Source of the DNA: Tatumella citrea
Lineage (GTDB): Bacteria > Pseudomonadota > Gammaproteobacteria > Enterobacterales > Enterobacteriaceae
Length of the DNA stretch: 64,000 nucleotides
Assembly: GCF_002163585.1 (NCBI RefSeq)
Contig: NZ_CP015579.1
Coordinates: 62,001-126,000, forward strand
Direction of reading: 5' to 3'
This document shows positions 53,754-64,000 of the stretch, one piece after another; the first letter of the stretch is position 1; the number at the start of each line of letters is the position of its first letter. Below the pieces are notes generated by a model, which was not told where the DNA came from, did no database searches, and saw only the letters and a program-made list of their open reading frames with translations. A program made the translations under genes and the position numbers.

Positions 53754-53779
53754 AGCTTGAGTACCAAAGAGAGGACACA

Positions 53780-54769
53780 ATGCAGGGTTCTGTGACAGAG
53801 TTTCTAAAACCGCGCCTGGTAGATATCGAGCAAGTGAGTTCGACGCACGCCAAGGTGACCCTTGAGCCTTTAGAGCGTGGCTTTGGCCATACTCTGGGTA
53901 ATGCACTGCGCCGTATTCTGCTTTCTTCCATGCCGGGTTGCGCGGTGACCGAGGTTGAAATTGATGGTGTACTGCACGAGTACAGCACCAAAGAGGGAGT
54001 ACAGGAAGATATCCTGGAAATCCTGCTCAACCTGAAAGGGCTGGCGGTGAGAGTTCAGGGTAAAGATGAAGTCATCCTGACCCTGAATAAATCTGGCATT
54101 GGCCCTGTGACTGCAGCCGACATTACCCATGATGGTGATGTCGAAATCGTCAAGCCACAGCACGTGATCTGCCATCTGACTGATGAAAACGCTTCTGTAA
54201 GTATGCGTATCAAAATTCAGCGTGGTCGTGGTTATGTGCCGGCTTCTGCCCGAATTCATTCGGAAGAAGATGAGCGCCCGATTGGTCGTTTATTAGTCGA
54301 TGCTTGCTACAGCCCTGTAGATCGTATTGCCTACAATGTTGAAGCAGCTCGTGTTGAGCAACGTACCGACCTGGACAAGCTGGTCATCGAAATGGAAACC
54401 AACGGCACAATCGATCCTGAAGAGGCGATTCGTCGTGCGGCAACCATCCTGGCAGAACAACTGGACGCTTTTGTTGACTTACGTGATGTACGTCAGCCAG
54501 AAGTTAAAGAAGAGAAACCAGAATTCGATCCGATCCTGCTGCGCCCTGTTGACGATCTGGAATTGACTGTCCGCTCTGCTAACTGCCTTAAGGCAGAAGC
54601 TATCCACTACATCGGTGATCTGGTACAACGTACTGAGGTTGAGCTTCTTAAGACGCCTAACCTTGGGAAAAAATCTCTTACCGAGATCAAAGACGTGCTG
54701 GCTTCGCGTGGACTGTCACTGGGCATGCGCCTGGAAAACTGGCCACCAGCAAGCATTGCTGATGAGTAA
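53780..54769 (+). CDS. rpoA: RNA polymerase alpha subunit
   Basis: 329 residues as in E. coli. N-terminal dimerisation domain ([23 protein letters not shown] in part, residues 29-51) and C-terminal domain (about 250-329) with DNA/activator contacts: Arg265 in [12 protein letters not shown], and [16 protein letters not shown]. Its CTD surface is where CRP, also encoded here, acts. Confidence 0.98.
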
Positions 54770-54785
54770 CCGGATCACAGGTTAA

Positions 54786-55196
<411 letters not shown>

Positions 55197-55208
55197 TTTG
55201 CAGAAATT

Positions 55209-55234
55209 AAAAAACCCGCTTCGGCGGGTTTTTT
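55209..55234 (+). terminator. alpha operon terminator
   Basis: AAAAAACCCGC, TTCG tetraloop, GCGGGTTTTTT: perfect A/T-flanked intrinsic terminator. Confidence 0.95.
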
Positions 55235-55293
55235 ATTGCCTGAAGAAAAGTGAGTTGCAACACTAAGAATGACGACTTCGGAGGGAATATCTT

Positions 55294-55668
55294 ATGTGGT
55301 TAATTGACCAACTGGCAGAACAGCATATACTTTCTTCGATTGAAAGGGGTGAGCTCTCCGGCTTACGGGGCGAAGGTAAACCTCTGGTACTTGATGATGA
55401 TAGTCAGGTTCCTGCTGAACTTCGAACTGCCTATCGTTTGTTAAAAAATTCAGGTTTTTTACCGCCTGAACTGGAATCTCGCCGGGAAGCCCTGGCTCTG
55501 GTTGATCTTTTACAACAACTCGATCCTGATGATCATCGGGCCGCTGAGTATCAAAAGCAGTTGAGAGTACTGGAACTTAAATTGCGCCAGTCTGGTTTAA
55601 GTACTGATTTTCTCTACGATAATCGCTACGGAGAACAGGCTAAGCGCCGTCTAAATAGTAAGTTATAA
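55294..55668 (+). CDS. yhdN: YhdN, DUF1992 (DnaJ-homologue-like) protein
   Basis: 124 residues (E. coli YhdN 122). Soluble and helical; starts MWLIDQLAEQHI, with family stretch GELSGLRGEGKPLVLDDDS. Function unknown. It lies 16 bases upstream of arfA in the same direction, so the two may share a transcript. Confidence 0.92.
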   Translation: MWLIDQLAEQHILSSIERGELSGLRGEGKPLVLDDDSQVPAELRTAYRLLKNSGFLPPELESRREALALVDLLQQLDPDDHRAAEYQKQLRVLELKLRQSGLSTDFLYDNRYGEQAKRRLNSKL

Positions 55669-55684
55669 CCAATGAGGAATTAAT

Positions 55685-55906
55685 ATGAACCGTTACCGGC
55701 ACAGCAAAGGCGTTATTAATGATAATGCGTTGCAGGCAATTTTGTATGACTCATTATTCAGGCAAAGAGTCGAGCAAAACAAGAAAGGTAAAGGTAGTTA
55801 TCGTCGTAAATCACGTGACAACCGGCAGGGAGGAGAGGGCAATGAAAATAACATTTTCATTGCCCTTTTTTCGGTCATAAAAAAAACCGCCATATCTTTG
55901 ATATGA
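55685..55906 (+). CDS. arfA: ArfA, alternative ribosome-rescue factor (self-truncating mRNA)
   Basis: 73 codons (E. coli 72). The product starts [20 protein letters not shown] and has the conserved [18 protein letters not shown], the basic part that enters the empty mRNA channel and recruits RF2 to stalled ribosomes. A strong hairpin followed by Ts starts at codon 51, so mRNAs are expected to end inside the gene, and the protein to lose its hydrophobic tail ([17 protein letters not shown]). In E. coli such non-stop mRNA makes ArfA a backup that appears only when tmRNA fails. GAGGAA precedes the ATG. Confidence 0.93.
   Translation: MNRYRHSKGVINDNALQAILYDSLFRQRVEQNKKGKGSYRRKSRDNRQGGEGNENNIFIALFSVIKKTAISLI
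55837..55871 (+). terminator. hairpin inside arfA (terminator / RNase III site)
   Basis: Perfect 13-base stem GGGCAATGAAAAT/ATTTTCATTGCCC, loop AAC, then six Ts. It lies within the coding sequence, 35 bases before the stop codon, and generates a non-stop message. Confidence 0.93.
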
Positions 55907-55910
55907 CGGT
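55879..55910 (-). terminator. mscL terminator overlapping the arfA 3' end
   Basis: On the minus strand ACCGTCATATC, AAA, GATATGGCGGT, then eight Ts: an intrinsic terminator 16 bases after the mscL stop. The arfA stop codon (55904-55906) lies inside its stem. Confidence 0.9.
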
Positions 55911-55925
55911 CATTAATGTAATAAC

Positions 55926-56321
55926 TTATTGTTTTTCTTTCAGTAAATCACGGATTTCTGCTAACAGGGTTTCTTCTGCTGAAGGTCCTTTAGGTGCAGG
56001 CTCTGCTTTCTTATACAGTTTATTCATCAGTTTAATCGCCATAAAGATAGCAAAAGCAACGATTACGAAATCAAAAACAGACTGCAGGAAGACACCGTAT
56101 TCCATCACTACTGCAGGGGTGGTGCCGTCAGCTGCTTTCAAAACCCATTTAAACTGTTTGAAGTCGATTCCACCTATTAGTAATCCTAATGGTGGCATAA
56201 TGATATTCGCGACTAATGAGGAAACAATTTTGCCGAAAGCTGCACCGATGATGACACCGACAGCCAGATCAACAACATTCCCACGCATCGCAAAGTCGCG
56301 AAACTCTTTAAACAAACTCAT
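55926..56321 (-). CDS. mscL: Large-conductance mechanosensitive channel MscL
   Basis: 131 residues (E. coli 136). N-terminal amphipathic helix [18 protein letters not shown]1 [22 protein letters not shown] with the gate Gly/Val residues, TM2 [22 protein letters not shown], and a charged C-terminal bundle. It is a pentameric emergency valve for hypo-osmotic shock. Convergent with arfA, as in E. coli. Confidence 0.97.
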   Translation of the reverse strand: MSLFKEFRDFAMRGNVVDLAVGVIIGAAFGKIVSSLVANIIMPPLGLLIGGIDFKQFKWVLKAADGTTPAVVMEYGVFLQSVFDFVIVAFAIFMAIKLMNKLYKKAEPAPKGPSAEETLLAEIRDLLKEKQ

Positions 56322-56344
56322 ATTATCCCCTGATTACACACTAA

Positions 56345-56384
56345 GTTAACTATGTTTTAGTTAACTATGATAGTAGTTAATTAG
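56345..56384. repeat. three short direct repeats upstream of mscL
   Basis: GTTAACTATG at 56345-56354 and 56360-56369 and the related GTTAATTAG at 56376-56384, with start-to-start spacing of 15 and 16 bases, 24 to 63 bases upstream of the mscL ATG. Each exact copy contains the palindrome GTTAAC. Confidence 0.7.
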
Positions 56385-56547
56385 TGCTATTTTTTCCACT
56401 TCCTGCATGCAACTCTTTTACGTATTTTTACAGAGAGTTGAGATGCATAACCTGTTTTATAGTGTACCTGTGTATATGAGAGAGCCGGGGACTTTAGTTT
56501 GACCAGGACAGCGAGCTCATCGGAATAAACTGGCTGTCCTTTTGTTT

Positions 56548-57924
56548 CTACAGGAAGAACGGGCTTGGCTGGAATAATTTTTCTACGTCGGTGACAAATT
56601 TCTTATCGGTGAGGAACATGATCACATGGTCACCCTGCTCAATCCGGATGTTGTCGTTAGCAATCATTACTTCTTCGCCACGAACCACAGCACCAATGAT
56701 TGTTCCTGGTGGTAATTTAATTTCGCTGATTGAACGGCCTACTACACGGGATGTTGTTTCATCGCCATGAGCAATAGCTTCAATGGCTTCTGCAATGCCC
56801 CGTCTCAGGGATGAGACTCCGACAATATCAGCCTTACGTACATGGCCAAGTAATGCTGAAATCGTTGCCTGCTGAGGTGATATTGCAATATCAATCACGC
56901 TGCCCTGCACTAAATCGACGTATGCGCGGCGTTGTATAAGTACCATCGCCTTTTTAGCACCCATTTTTTTAGCCAGCATTGCTGACATAATGTTTGCTTC
57001 ATCGTCGTTAGTGACGGCAATAAACAGATCAATCTGGTCAATATGCTCTTCGGCCAGCAATTCCTGATCTGATGCATCACCATAGAATACGATAGTATCG
57101 TTGAGCAGCTCAGCTAGTTCTGCTGCACGTTGGGCGTTTCGTTCGATCAGTTTAACGCTGTACTGTTTTTCCAGCTGTTGTGCCAGACCAAAACCGATAT
57201 TCCCTCCACCAACCAGCATGATGCGCTTGTACGGTTTTTCCAGACGCTGCATTTCACTCATTACGGCGCGGATATGCTGATTCGCCGTGATAAAAAATAC
57301 CTCATCTCCCGCTTCAATAATCGTTGAGCCTTGGGGGCGAATTGGGCGATCCTGGCGAAAAATCGCAGCTACGCGGCTTTCAATATGTGGCATATGCTCG
57401 CGCATTACGGACAGAGGGTTTCCGATAAGCGGCCCGCCGTAATACGCTTTTACCACGCCCAGGCTCACTTTACCTTCTGCAAAGTTAACTACCTGCAACG
57501 CGCCCGGATACTGGATCAGACGATAAATATTGTCGATCACCAGCTGTTCCGGTGAAATCAAATGATCAATGGGGATCGCTTCCGGGATAAACAGTTTTTC
57601 AGTATCCCGTAGATACTCAGCTGCACGGATACGTGCAATTCTGTTTGGGGTATTAAACAGTGAATAGGCTATCTGACAGGCAATCATATTGGTTTCGTCA
57701 GAGCTGGTCACTGCCACCAACATATCAGCGTCCTCAGCACCGGCTTCCCGTAAAATCCGCGGATGAGATGCCTGACCATTGACGACTCTTAAATCGAATT
57801 TATCCTGCAGCTGGCGCAGCCTTCCCGGATCTGTATCCACAACAGTGATATCGTTATTTTCCCCTACCAGGTTCTCTGCCAGCGTTCCGCCGACTTGTCC
57901 GGCACCAAGGATAATAATCTTCAT
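56548..57924 (-). CDS. trkA: TrkA, NAD-binding regulator of potassium uptake
   Basis: 458 residues, two tandem RCK units, each with a Rossmann N part ([16 protein letters not shown] at residue 3, [16 protein letters not shown] near 234) and a TrkA-C part. It is the peripheral gating subunit of TrkG/TrkH. 20 bases after rsmB in the def-fmt-rsmB-trkA operon order. Confidence 0.97.
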   Translation of the reverse strand: MKIIILGAGQVGGTLAENLVGENNDITVVDTDPGRLRQLQDKFDLRVVNGQASHPRILREAGAEDADMLVAVTSSDETNMIACQIAYSLFNTPNRIARIRAAEYLRDTEKLFIPEAIPIDHLISPEQLVIDNIYRLIQYPGALQVVNFAEGKVSLGVVKAYYGGPLIGNPLSVMREHMPHIESRVAAIFRQDRPIRPQGSTIIEAGDEVFFITANQHIRAVMSEMQRLEKPYKRIMLVGGGNIGFGLAQQLEKQYSVKLIERNAQRAAELAELLNDTIVFYGDASDQELLAEEHIDQIDLFIAVTNDDEANIMSAMLAKKMGAKKAMVLIQRRAYVDLVQGSVIDIAISPQQATISALLGHVRKADIVGVSSLRRGIAEAIEAIAHGDETTSRVVGRSISEIKLPPGTIIGAVVRGEEVMIANDNIRIEQGDHVIMFLTDKKFVTDVEKLFQPSPFFL

Positions 57925-57944
57925 TATTGTTTCACTCTTTTCGG

Positions 57945-59237
57945 TTAAGCGCTTTTGATTAGTTTAGCGTAGAAAAAACCATCGCCGCCGTTCTGTTCCG
58001 GGAATACCTGCAATCCATTTTTTTCGCCCCCGGGCAACGTAACTGCCTGAGCCTCCGGGTGGCGTTGCAGAAATGCGGAAATCTGCAGGTGATTTTCCTG
58101 TGGCAGTACTGAGCAGGTTGCATAAATCATTGTGCCGCCAGCTTTAAGATGTGGCCATACAGCTTCCAGAATTTCTGCCTGCAGGGTTGCAAGTTCAGCA
58201 ATGTCATTATCGCGCCGGAGCCATTTTATATCCGGATGACGACGAATAACACCCGTTGCAGAACAAGGGGCATCAAGTAAAATCCTGTCAAACTGGCGAT
58301 CTCCGCACCATTCTGACGGTGTTCTGCCATCACCCTGCTTTACTTCTGCTTTCATGCGAAGTCTGGCCAGATTTTCGGTGACCCGACTCAGGCGCTGTGC
58401 ATCAACATCCACGGCCATCACTCGTGAGTCTGGCGCAATTTCAAGAATATGAGTCGTTTTACCACCAGGTGCAGCACACAAGTCCAGAATATCTTCACCA
58501 TCCTGTGGCTCAAGATACTGTGCACAGCGTTGTGCCGAAAGGTCCTGCACTGTTACCCAGCCATCAGCAAAACCGGGTAGCTGGCTCACACCCGCAGGTT
58601 TTTCAAGCCGGATAGCATCAGTCGACAATGGATCAGTATGGCCTGTCATTGCTTCTTCATTCAGAAGTGCCAGCCACTCATCCCGACTATGATGCTGGCG
58701 GTTTACCCTCAGCCACATTGGTGGGCGTTGATTATTTGCATCAATAATTTGTTGCCATTGCTCTGGCCAGCCTGACTGCAACCGTTTGATTAACCATGAG
58801 GGATGCAGCAGAGTCACGCTTTGTCCTTCCAGACTGTCCAGCAACTCTGTCTGGCGCCGCTGAAATTCGCGTAAAACTCCGTTTATCAGTCCTTTCAGGC
58901 TTTGCCTTTTCAGAACAACCGCGCCTTCTACGGTTTCAGCAAGAATGGCATGGGCCGGAATTCGCGTGTATAGCATCTGATAGATACCGACCATCAACAG
59001 ATAATGCAGAGTTCTTTGCTTACCGGTTAACGGTCGTTCCATCAGTTTGCCAATAAGTGCATCTAATTGTGGCAATGTCCGGGCGATACCGAAACAAATT
59101 TCCTGCAGCAATGCGCTGTCTTTATCGCTCAGCCCTTTCTGGGCCGCAGGCAATATTGCGCTGAGTGACTGGCCTTTATCGACCACCTGCTCAATCAGTC
59201 TGGCAGCCAGACTGCGCAGATTTGTTGTTTTTTTCAT
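57945..59237 (-). CDS. rsmB: 16S rRNA m5C967 methyltransferase RsmB
   Basis: 430 residues (E. coli 429). N-terminal NusB-like domain (about 1-140), then SAM methyltransferase with [26 protein letters not shown] (release Cys) and [11 protein letters not shown] (nucleophile Cys). Methylates C967 of 16S rRNA. Lies between fmt and trkA. Confidence 0.97.
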   Translation of the reverse strand: MKKTTNLRSLAARLIEQVVDKGQSLSAILPAAQKGLSDKDSALLQEICFGIARTLPQLDALIGKLMERPLTGKQRTLHYLLMVGIYQMLYTRIPAHAILAETVEGAVVLKRQSLKGLINGVLREFQRRQTELLDSLEGQSVTLLHPSWLIKRLQSGWPEQWQQIIDANNQRPPMWLRVNRQHHSRDEWLALLNEEAMTGHTDPLSTDAIRLEKPAGVSQLPGFADGWVTVQDLSAQRCAQYLEPQDGEDILDLCAAPGGKTTHILEIAPDSRVMAVDVDAQRLSRVTENLARLRMKAEVKQGDGRTPSEWCGDRQFDRILLDAPCSATGVIRRHPDIKWLRRDNDIAELATLQAEILEAVWPHLKAGGTMIYATCSVLPQENHLQISAFLQRHPEAQAVTLPGGEKNGLQVFPEQNGGDGFFYAKLIKSA

Positions 59238-59274
59238 GAGATATCTTCAATTAGCCAGCATCACTGGCAAATTT

Positions 59275-60228
59275 TTAACTGCCTGAACCCGGAGCAGTAC
59301 CAGGGGTAAACCACTCCTGGCGTGAATTCAGCAGATCTTTTGCGGGCATGGGTTTTTTGCCGGCCGGCTGGAGTATTTCAAGCTGCAATACACCATCTGT
59401 CGTGGCGATCTGGATTCCGTGCTTATCTGTCTGTACCACTGTTCCCGGTCTGGCATCCTGATGTGGCAGAACAGTAGCTTTCCAGACTTTTACTGGCTGA
59501 TCTTCAATCATTAAGTAGCTGACCGGCCAGGGGTTAAAGGCGCGAATACATCTTTCCAGCTGCACAGCAGGTAATGACCAGTCCAGCTTTGCTTCTTCTT
59601 TACTCAGCTTACTGGCATAAGTTGCCAGAGCTTCATCCTGTTTTTCGGCGTGAGCGGTTCCGGTAGCCAACTGCTGTAGTGTCTGTAACATCCCCTGCGG
59701 TCCAAGTTGTGCCAGAGCATCATAGAGTGACGCGCTGGTATCATCAGGGCCTATCGGGCAGGTGAGTTTGTACAGCATATCTCCGGTATCCAGGCCGACA
59801 TCCATCTGCATGATGGTAACGCCTGTCTGTTGATCTCCGGCCCAGAGTGCGCGCTGAATAGGAGCCGCTCCCCGCCAACGTGGTAACAGTGAGCCGTGGA
59901 CATTAATACACCCGAGTCGTGGCATATTCAGGACTACTTCTGGCAACAATAAGCCATAGGCAACCACCACCATGATATCGGCATCCAAATCAGCAATCAG
60001 TTGCTGGTTCTCAGGCTGACGTAATGAGGCCGGCTGAAATACAGGAATTTGATGTGCTTCGGCAAGCGTTTTTACCGGGCTTGCTACCAGCTTCTTTCCA
60101 CGGCCTGCCGGACGGTCCGGCTGAGTAAAGACACCCACGACCTGATGCTCAGAAGCAAACAGCGCGTCAAGATGACGCGCTGCAAAGTCAGGGGTGCCGG
60201 CGAAAATGATTTTTAAGGAGTCGGACAC
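59275..60228 (-). CDS. fmt: Methionyl-tRNA formyltransferase
   Basis: 317 residues from the GTG at 60228 ([20 protein letters not shown]), chosen because AAGGGA sits well placed for it but only one base from the in-frame ATG at 60234. Motifs: [15 protein letters not shown] with catalytic His and Asn (NVHGS), and DTGDMLY. Formylates initiator tRNA with 10-formyl-THF. Follows def in one operon (20-base gap). Confidence 0.96.
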   Translation of the reverse strand: MSDSLKIIFAGTPDFAARHLDALFASEHQVVGVFTQPDRPAGRGKKLVASPVKTLAEAHQIPVFQPASLRQPENQQLIADLDADIMVVVAYGLLLPEVVLNMPRLGCINVHGSLLPRWRGAAPIQRALWAGDQQTGVTIMQMDVGLDTGDMLYKLTCPIGPDDTSASLYDALAQLGPQGMLQTLQQLATGTAHAEKQDEALATYASKLSKEEAKLDWSLPAVQLERCIRAFNPWPVSYLMIEDQPVKVWKATVLPHQDARPGTVVQTDKHGIQIATTDGVLQLEILQPAGKKPMPAKDLLNSRQEWFTPGTAPGSGS

Positions 60229-60248
60229 AATCATCCCTTATTTTTGTT

Positions 60249-60761
60249 TCAGGAAGCTCTGGTCGTTTGCCGGGCAAGTTTTTCCAGTTTCTGACGGATA
60301 CGCTGACGTTTTAATGGAGACAAATAATCGACAAATAATTTGCCCATCAGATGATCCATCTCATGCTGAATACAGATAGCCAGTAAGCCGTCTGTTTCCA
60401 GTTCATAAGTTTCACCTTCGCGGTTCAGCGCCCGAATTTTTACCCGCTCAGAACGTGGGATTAATGCTCGTTGTTCCGGAATAGAAAGGCATCCCTCTTC
60501 AATTCCGGTTTCACCGCTTTGTTCAAGCAACTCAGGGTTTATCAGTACCAGCTGCTGTTCGCGGTTTTCAGAAACATCGATAACGATAATTCGCTGATGG
60601 ATATCAACCTGTGTAGCGGCCAGCCCGATACCTTCTTCCGCATACATTGTTTCGAACATGTCATCAACAATGCGCTGAATATCTTTGTTTACTTCTTTAA
60701 CTGGCGCAGCAACTGTACGGAGTCGCTCGTCTGGGAAATGTAATACCTGTAAAACTGACAT
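60249..60761 (-). CDS. def: Peptide deformylase
   Basis: 170 residues. Metal-site motifs [19 protein letters not shown] (Cys ligand) and HEMDHLMG (two His ligands and catalytic Glu). Removes formyl groups from nascent proteins. First gene of def-fmt-rsmB-trkA; divergent from dprA. Confidence 0.97.
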   Translation of the reverse strand: MSVLQVLHFPDERLRTVAAPVKEVNKDIQRIVDDMFETMYAEEGIGLAATQVDIHQRIIVIDVSENREQQLVLINPELLEQSGETGIEEGCLSIPEQRALIPRSERVKIRALNREGETYELETDGLLAICIQHEMDHLMGKLFVDYLSPLKRQRIRQKLEKLARQTTRAS

Positions 60762-60878
60762 AGATTTCCGGATCTTTATTCATGATATTTAAATTGACTG
60801 CCTTATATTGTAGACGTTTCGTTAAGCGATTGACAGTATTGCAGGCGGGATAAAAGCGACAGGCAGAAGGAGCTGCAT

Positions 60879-62003
60879 GTGGATACCATGGAAAAATGGC
60901 TGCGCCTTGGTGCGGTTCACGGACTGAAATATTCCCTGAGAGTCGAAGTGGCTAACCGTCTGGAACAGCAGACGACAGTGACGCACTCTTTCTTACGATC
61001 AATGTCGTTTTCTGACCAGCAGTGCCGGCAGTTTCTGAACAGTGATACGTCTCAGATTACCCTTACCCGTAAATGGCTTGAAGCAGATGAGCATCATTTT
61101 TTAACCCTCAATGATCCCTGCTATCCACGTTTGTTGGCCGAAGCCAGCGGTTGCCCGCTGTATCTGTTTGTTGCAGGTGACCCGGCAGTACTTTCATCCC
61201 CGCAGATAGCTATTGTTGGAAGCAGGCAATGTAGCCGCTATGGTCAGCACTGGACTGACTTTTTTGCCGGAGCATTCTCTGTTAGCGGCTTTACCCTCAC
61301 CAGTGGGCTGGCATTAGGGATTGACAGTGTGGCACATCGTGCCGCTTTAGTTTCAGGTGGTAAAACCATTGCTGTGTTAGGTAGCGGGTTGCTAAATATC
61401 TACCCCCGACAACATCGGGAACTCAGCCGTGAGATTATCAGGCAAGGCGGGGCTCTCGTTTCTGAATTCCCTTTGAATGCGACGGCACATCCCGGTCATT
61501 TCCCTCGTCGTAACCGTATTATCAGTGGCCTGAGTCTGGGGGTTCTGGTGACTGAAGCCCGGATGAAAAGTGGCTCACTGATTACTGCTCGCTACGCTCT
61601 CGAGCAAAACCGAAATGTTTATGCTTTGCCGGGACCGGTTGCGAAACCTGAATGTGAAGGTCCGCACTGGCTTATTCAGCAAGGTGCTTTACTGGTCTCT
61701 CACCCGAATGACATCCTGGAAGATTTGCAGATTGGTTATCATTCGTTGCGGTTTTCGGTCTCTGAACAAATAAATTCGTCAGAGTATGGCACTGTTCCAT
61801 TGCCATTTGCTGGTGTGTTGGCTAACGTAGAAGATGAGGTTACACCTGTTGACGTCGTCGCTGAACGTGCCGGCCAACCTGTGCCAGTGATTGCAGCCAT
61901 ATTGTTAGAACTGGAGTTAGCAGGATGGATCGCAGCTGTACCCGGCGGCTATGTCCGTTTAAGGAGGGCATGCCATGTTCGACGTACTTATGTACTTGTT
62001 TGA
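60879..62003 (+). CDS. dprA: DprA/Smf, DNA-processing protein
   Basis: 374 residues from GTG 60879, which is six bases from AAGGAG; ATG 60888 would be too far. Helical N-terminal part, Rossmann domain (about 85-285) with [29 protein letters not shown] and [13 protein letters not shown] [17 protein letters not shown], and a C-terminal winged-helix ([16 protein letters not shown]). DprA loads RecA on incoming single-stranded DNA in transformable bacteria. It overlaps smg by 29 bases. Confidence 0.95.
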   Translation: MDTMEKWLRLGAVHGLKYSLRVEVANRLEQQTTVTHSFLRSMSFSDQQCRQFLNSDTSQITLTRKWLEADEHHFLTLNDPCYPRLLAEASGCPLYLFVAGDPAVLSSPQIAIVGSRQCSRYGQHWTDFFAGAFSVSGFTLTSGLALGIDSVAHRAALVSGGKTIAVLGSGLLNIYPRQHRELSREIIRQGGALVSEFPLNATAHPGHFPRRNRIISGLSLGVLVTEARMKSGSLITARYALEQNRNVYALPGPVAKPECEGPHWLIQQGALLVSHPNDILEDLQIGYHSLRFSVSEQINSSEYGTVPLPFAGVLANVEDEVTPVDVVAERAGQPVPVIAAILLELELAGWIAAVPGGYVRLRRACHVRRTYVLV

Positions 62004-62448
62004 GACCTATATCCATACCGAGGCAGATTCGCAGGTTGACCAGGACAGGCTGACAGATGATTTAACCGAAGCCGGTTTTGATCAGGAAGATATTGCGAAT
62101 GCGTTAAAGTGGCTTGAGAAACTGGCGGATTATCAGGAAGGACTGGTAGAACCGATCCAGATGGTGTGTGATCCGCTATCAATGCGTATCTACACTGAAG
62201 AAGAGTGCCGGAAACTGGATGCTGACTGCCGTGGATTCTTGTTATTCCTTGAGCAGGTTCAGGTGTTGAACCTGGAAACTCGTGAAATGGTGATAGAACG
62301 TGTCACTGCTCTCGATACCCAGGAATTTGAGCTTGATGATCTTAAATGGGTTGTGCTGATGGTACTGTTTAACATTCCGGGATGTGAGGATGCTTATCAG
62401 CAAATGGAAGAGTTACTTTTCGATGCCAATGACAGTATCCTGCACTGA
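61975..62448 (+). CDS. smg: Smg, DUF494 family protein
   Basis: 157 residues, very acidic, helical ([20 protein letters not shown]). No catalytic motif. The start lies inside dprA with AGGAGG just before (61961-61966), so translation is likely coupled. Function unknown. Confidence 0.94.
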   Translation: MFDVLMYLFETYIHTEADSQVDQDRLTDDLTEAGFDQEDIANALKWLEKLADYQEGLVEPIQMVCDPLSMRIYTEEECRKLDADCRGFLLFLEQVQVLNLETREMVIERVTALDTQEFELDDLKWVVLMVLFNIPGCEDAYQQMEELLFDANDSILH

Positions 62449-62472
62449 TATTGTCTTCTGTGTAGCCAAATT

Positions 62473-63027
62473 ATGAATAAAACAGCACTGTTTGCTGTGC
62501 GTCATCAGGAAAACTGCCCCGTCTGCGGGGCAGAGTTAGTTATACGTTCAGGTAAACATGGTCCGTTTGCAGGTTGTTCTGCACACCCTGCCTGCGAGTA
62601 TATTCGTCCGTTGGGACCACGGAACGATGCTCATATTATTAAAATTCTGGAAGGTATTGCCTGTCCGGAATGTGGAGCTGATAAAGCGCTGCGGCAGGGG
62701 CGATATGGAATGTTTATCGGCTGCAGTAATTATCCGGAGTGTCCTCATACTGAGACTATTGATCAGCCAGATGAAACCGGTATTGCCTGTCCGCAGTGCT
62801 ATCAGGGGACCTTAGTCCAGCGCCGTTCCCGTTACGGGAAGTCTTTTCATTCCTGCAGTCGATACCCTGATTGTCAATTTGCCTTAAATACACTCCCGGT
62901 TGCAGGGGAATGTCTGACCTGTCATTTTCCGTTGTTAACAGAAAAGAAGACAGCCAGGGGAACGCGTTTAATCTGCGCCAATAAATTATGCGGGAAACCT
63001 GTTCCCGAAGATAACCAGGAAGAATAG
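62473..63027 (+). CDS. yrdD: YrdD, topoisomerase-I-like zinc-finger protein
   Basis: 184 residues with repeated topo-type zinc fingers: CPVC...C...C near residues 16-42, CPEC...C...C near 63-89, CPQC...C...C near 106-133, plus a fourth CLTC...C...C near 145-172. It resembles the C-terminal zinc domains of topoisomerase I without the catalytic part, so DNA binding is inferred. Context smg-yrdD-tsaC-aroE as in E. coli. Confidence 0.93.
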   Translation: MNKTALFAVRHQENCPVCGAELVIRSGKHGPFAGCSAHPACEYIRPLGPRNDAHIIKILEGIACPECGADKALRQGRYGMFIGCSNYPECPHTETIDQPDETGIACPQCYQGTLVQRRSRYGKSFHSCSRYPDCQFALNTLPVAGECLTCHFPLLTEKKTARGTRLICANKLCGKPVPEDNQEE

Positions 63028-63035
63028 CATCTACT

Positions 63036-63602
63036 ATGTCCAGCGATTCAGTATCAGAGTCTTTACAGCGTTGCGTTGAGCAATTACGCAAAAATTCAGT
63101 TATTGCTTATCCTACTGAAGCAGTGTTTGGCTTGGGGTGTGATCCGGACAGTGAGCAGGCGGTAATGGCACTGCTGGCAATTAAGAAGCGTCCGGTAGAA
63201 AAAGGCCTGATACTCATTGCAGCCAGTTACCAGCAACTGATGCCGTATATCCGTGATGAAGATCTGACTGCAGAACAGCGGGATCGCATGTTTTCCCACT
63301 GGCCGGGGCCCGTGACGTTTGTTGTGCCATCCGCAGCTCCTCGCTGGCTGACCGGTAAATTTGATTCTCTGGCAATCAGAGTCAGTGATCATCCTGATGT
63401 TCAAAAACTCTGTGCTTCTTTTGGTAAACCTCTGGTTTCAACCAGCGCAAATCTGTCCGGTCAGGAGCCCTGCCGGAATGTAGAGGAAGTTATCAGCCAG
63501 TTTGGTGCTGATTTTCCTGTATTGCGTGGAGTCACCGGCGGGAGAAATAATCCTTCTGAGATCCGTAACGTCATTACCGGTGAGCTTGTCCGGCAGGGGT
63601 AG
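63036..63602 (+). CDS. tsaC: TsaC, threonylcarbamoyl-AMP synthase
   Basis: 188 residues (E. coli 190), Sua5/YrdC fold. [14 protein letters not shown] and [14 protein letters not shown] (lysine/arginine substrate-binding), [14 protein letters not shown]. Makes threonylcarbamoyl-adenylate from Thr, bicarbonate and ATP for the t6A37 modification of tRNAs. aroE starts three bases after its stop. Confidence 0.96.
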   Translation: MSSDSVSESLQRCVEQLRKNSVIAYPTEAVFGLGCDPDSEQAVMALLAIKKRPVEKGLILIAASYQQLMPYIRDEDLTAEQRDRMFSHWPGPVTFVVPSAAPRWLTGKFDSLAIRVSDHPDVQKLCASFGKPLVSTSANLSGQEPCRNVEEVISQFGADFPVLRGVTGGRNNPSEIRNVITGELVRQG

Positions 63603-63605
63603 AAA

Positions 63606-64000
63606 ATGGAACCGTTTGTTGTCTTTGGCAATCCGATAAATCACAGTAAATCACCATTTATTCATCAGCTGTTTGCCATGCAAACGGGCATTGAGCATCG
63701 GTACGGGCGGGTTCTTGTTCCTCTCGGAGAATTTGAACCGATCGTGGAAGAGTTTTTCCGCCAGGGGGGGAAGGGGGCCAATGTGACCTTACCCTTTAAG
63801 CAGGATGCTTGTGCAATGGCTGATGAACTGACTGAACGAGCGTCATTATCCAAAGCGGTAAATACGCTCAAATTGCTGCCTGACGGGAAATTGCTCGGTG
63901 ATAATACTGACGGAATCGGTTTGCTGAATGATTTGCAACGCCTGCAGATGATTACTCCGCAATTTCATGTTCTCCTGGTCGGCGCTGGTGGTGCAGCAAG
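63606..64000 (+). CDS. aroE: Shikimate dehydrogenase (5' part, cut by window edge)
   Basis: Open from ATG 63606 to the window end, 131 codons of about 270. Starts [20 protein letters not shown], with shikimate-binding [12 protein letters not shown] (catalytic Lys) and DNTDG, then the NADP Rossmann loop LLVGAGGAA at the edge. Reduces 3-dehydroshikimate with NADPH. Confidence 0.96.
   Translation, partial: MEPFVVFGNPINHSKSPFIHQLFAMQTGIEHRYGRVLVPLGEFEPIVEEFFRQGGKGANVTLPFKQDACAMADELTERASLSKAVNTLKLLPDGKLLGDNTDGIGLLNDLQRLQMITPQFHVLLVGAGGAA

Noticed and set aside
56506..56539. GGACAGC/GCTGTCC inverted repeat after trkA
   Set aside because: Seven-base stem with a 20-base loop and no T-run on the trkA (minus) strand; too weak to call a terminator.

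Overview
The window is a stretch of core chromosome from a gammaproteobacterium of the order Enterobacterales. Almost every protein lines up, in content and mostly in order, with the E. coli region running from igaA/nudE/mrcA through the str, S10, spc and alpha ribosomal operons to aroE. The missing neighbours (no nirBDC-cysG between trpS and tsgA, no yhfG-fic before pabA, no zntR after rplQ) and sequence drift suggest a lineage outside Escherichia/Salmonella. An Erwiniaceae-like genome is a reasonable guess, but the sequence alone does not fix the genus.

Layout. 1-5.3 kb: envelope genes igaA (cut by the window edge), nudE and mrcA. 5.4-9 kb: the hofMNOPQ DNA-uptake (type IV pilus-like) operon, whose secretin carries a hexanucleotide microsatellite in its signal peptide. 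9.3-15.5 kb: aroK-aroB-damX-dam-rpe-gph-trpS. 15.6-24 kb: tsgA, ppiA, pabA, argD, yhfK, crp, the OsmC-family gene yhfA, and prkB. 24-34.9 kb: yheU, yheT, a LysE-family exporter, yheS, kefGB, yheV, slyD, slyX, fkpA, yheO and tusDCB. 34.9-39.5 kb: the str operon (rpsL-rpsG-fusA-tuf). 39.6-41.2 kb: bfd, bfr and a prepilin peptidase. 41.3-55.2 kb: S10, spc and alpha operons, from rpsJ to rplQ, including secY and rpoA. 55.3-64 kb: yhdN, arfA, mscL, trkA, rsmB, fmt, def, dprA, smg, yrdD, tsaC and the start of aroE.

Working together. The ribosomal block makes most r-proteins, the two main elongation factors, the SecY channel and the RNA polymerase alpha subunit. Its promoters, leaders (S10 leader, alpha-operon leader, rpsL-rpsG spacer) and terminators are readable. 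Around it sit translation quality-control and maturation genes (arfA, def, fmt, rsmB, tsaC, tusDCB, slyD, yheS). HofMNOPQ, the prepilin peptidase and DprA are three parts of a DNA-uptake/processing pathway.

No tRNA, rRNA, CRISPR array, insertion sequence or prophage was seen. I did not find a convincing undescribed multi-gene system. The most interesting items are local: the hofQ repeat, the nested hairpins at the arfA/mscL 3' ends, repeats upstream of mscL, an extra exporter gene splitting yheS from yheT, and several hairpins between genes that are not classical terminators.
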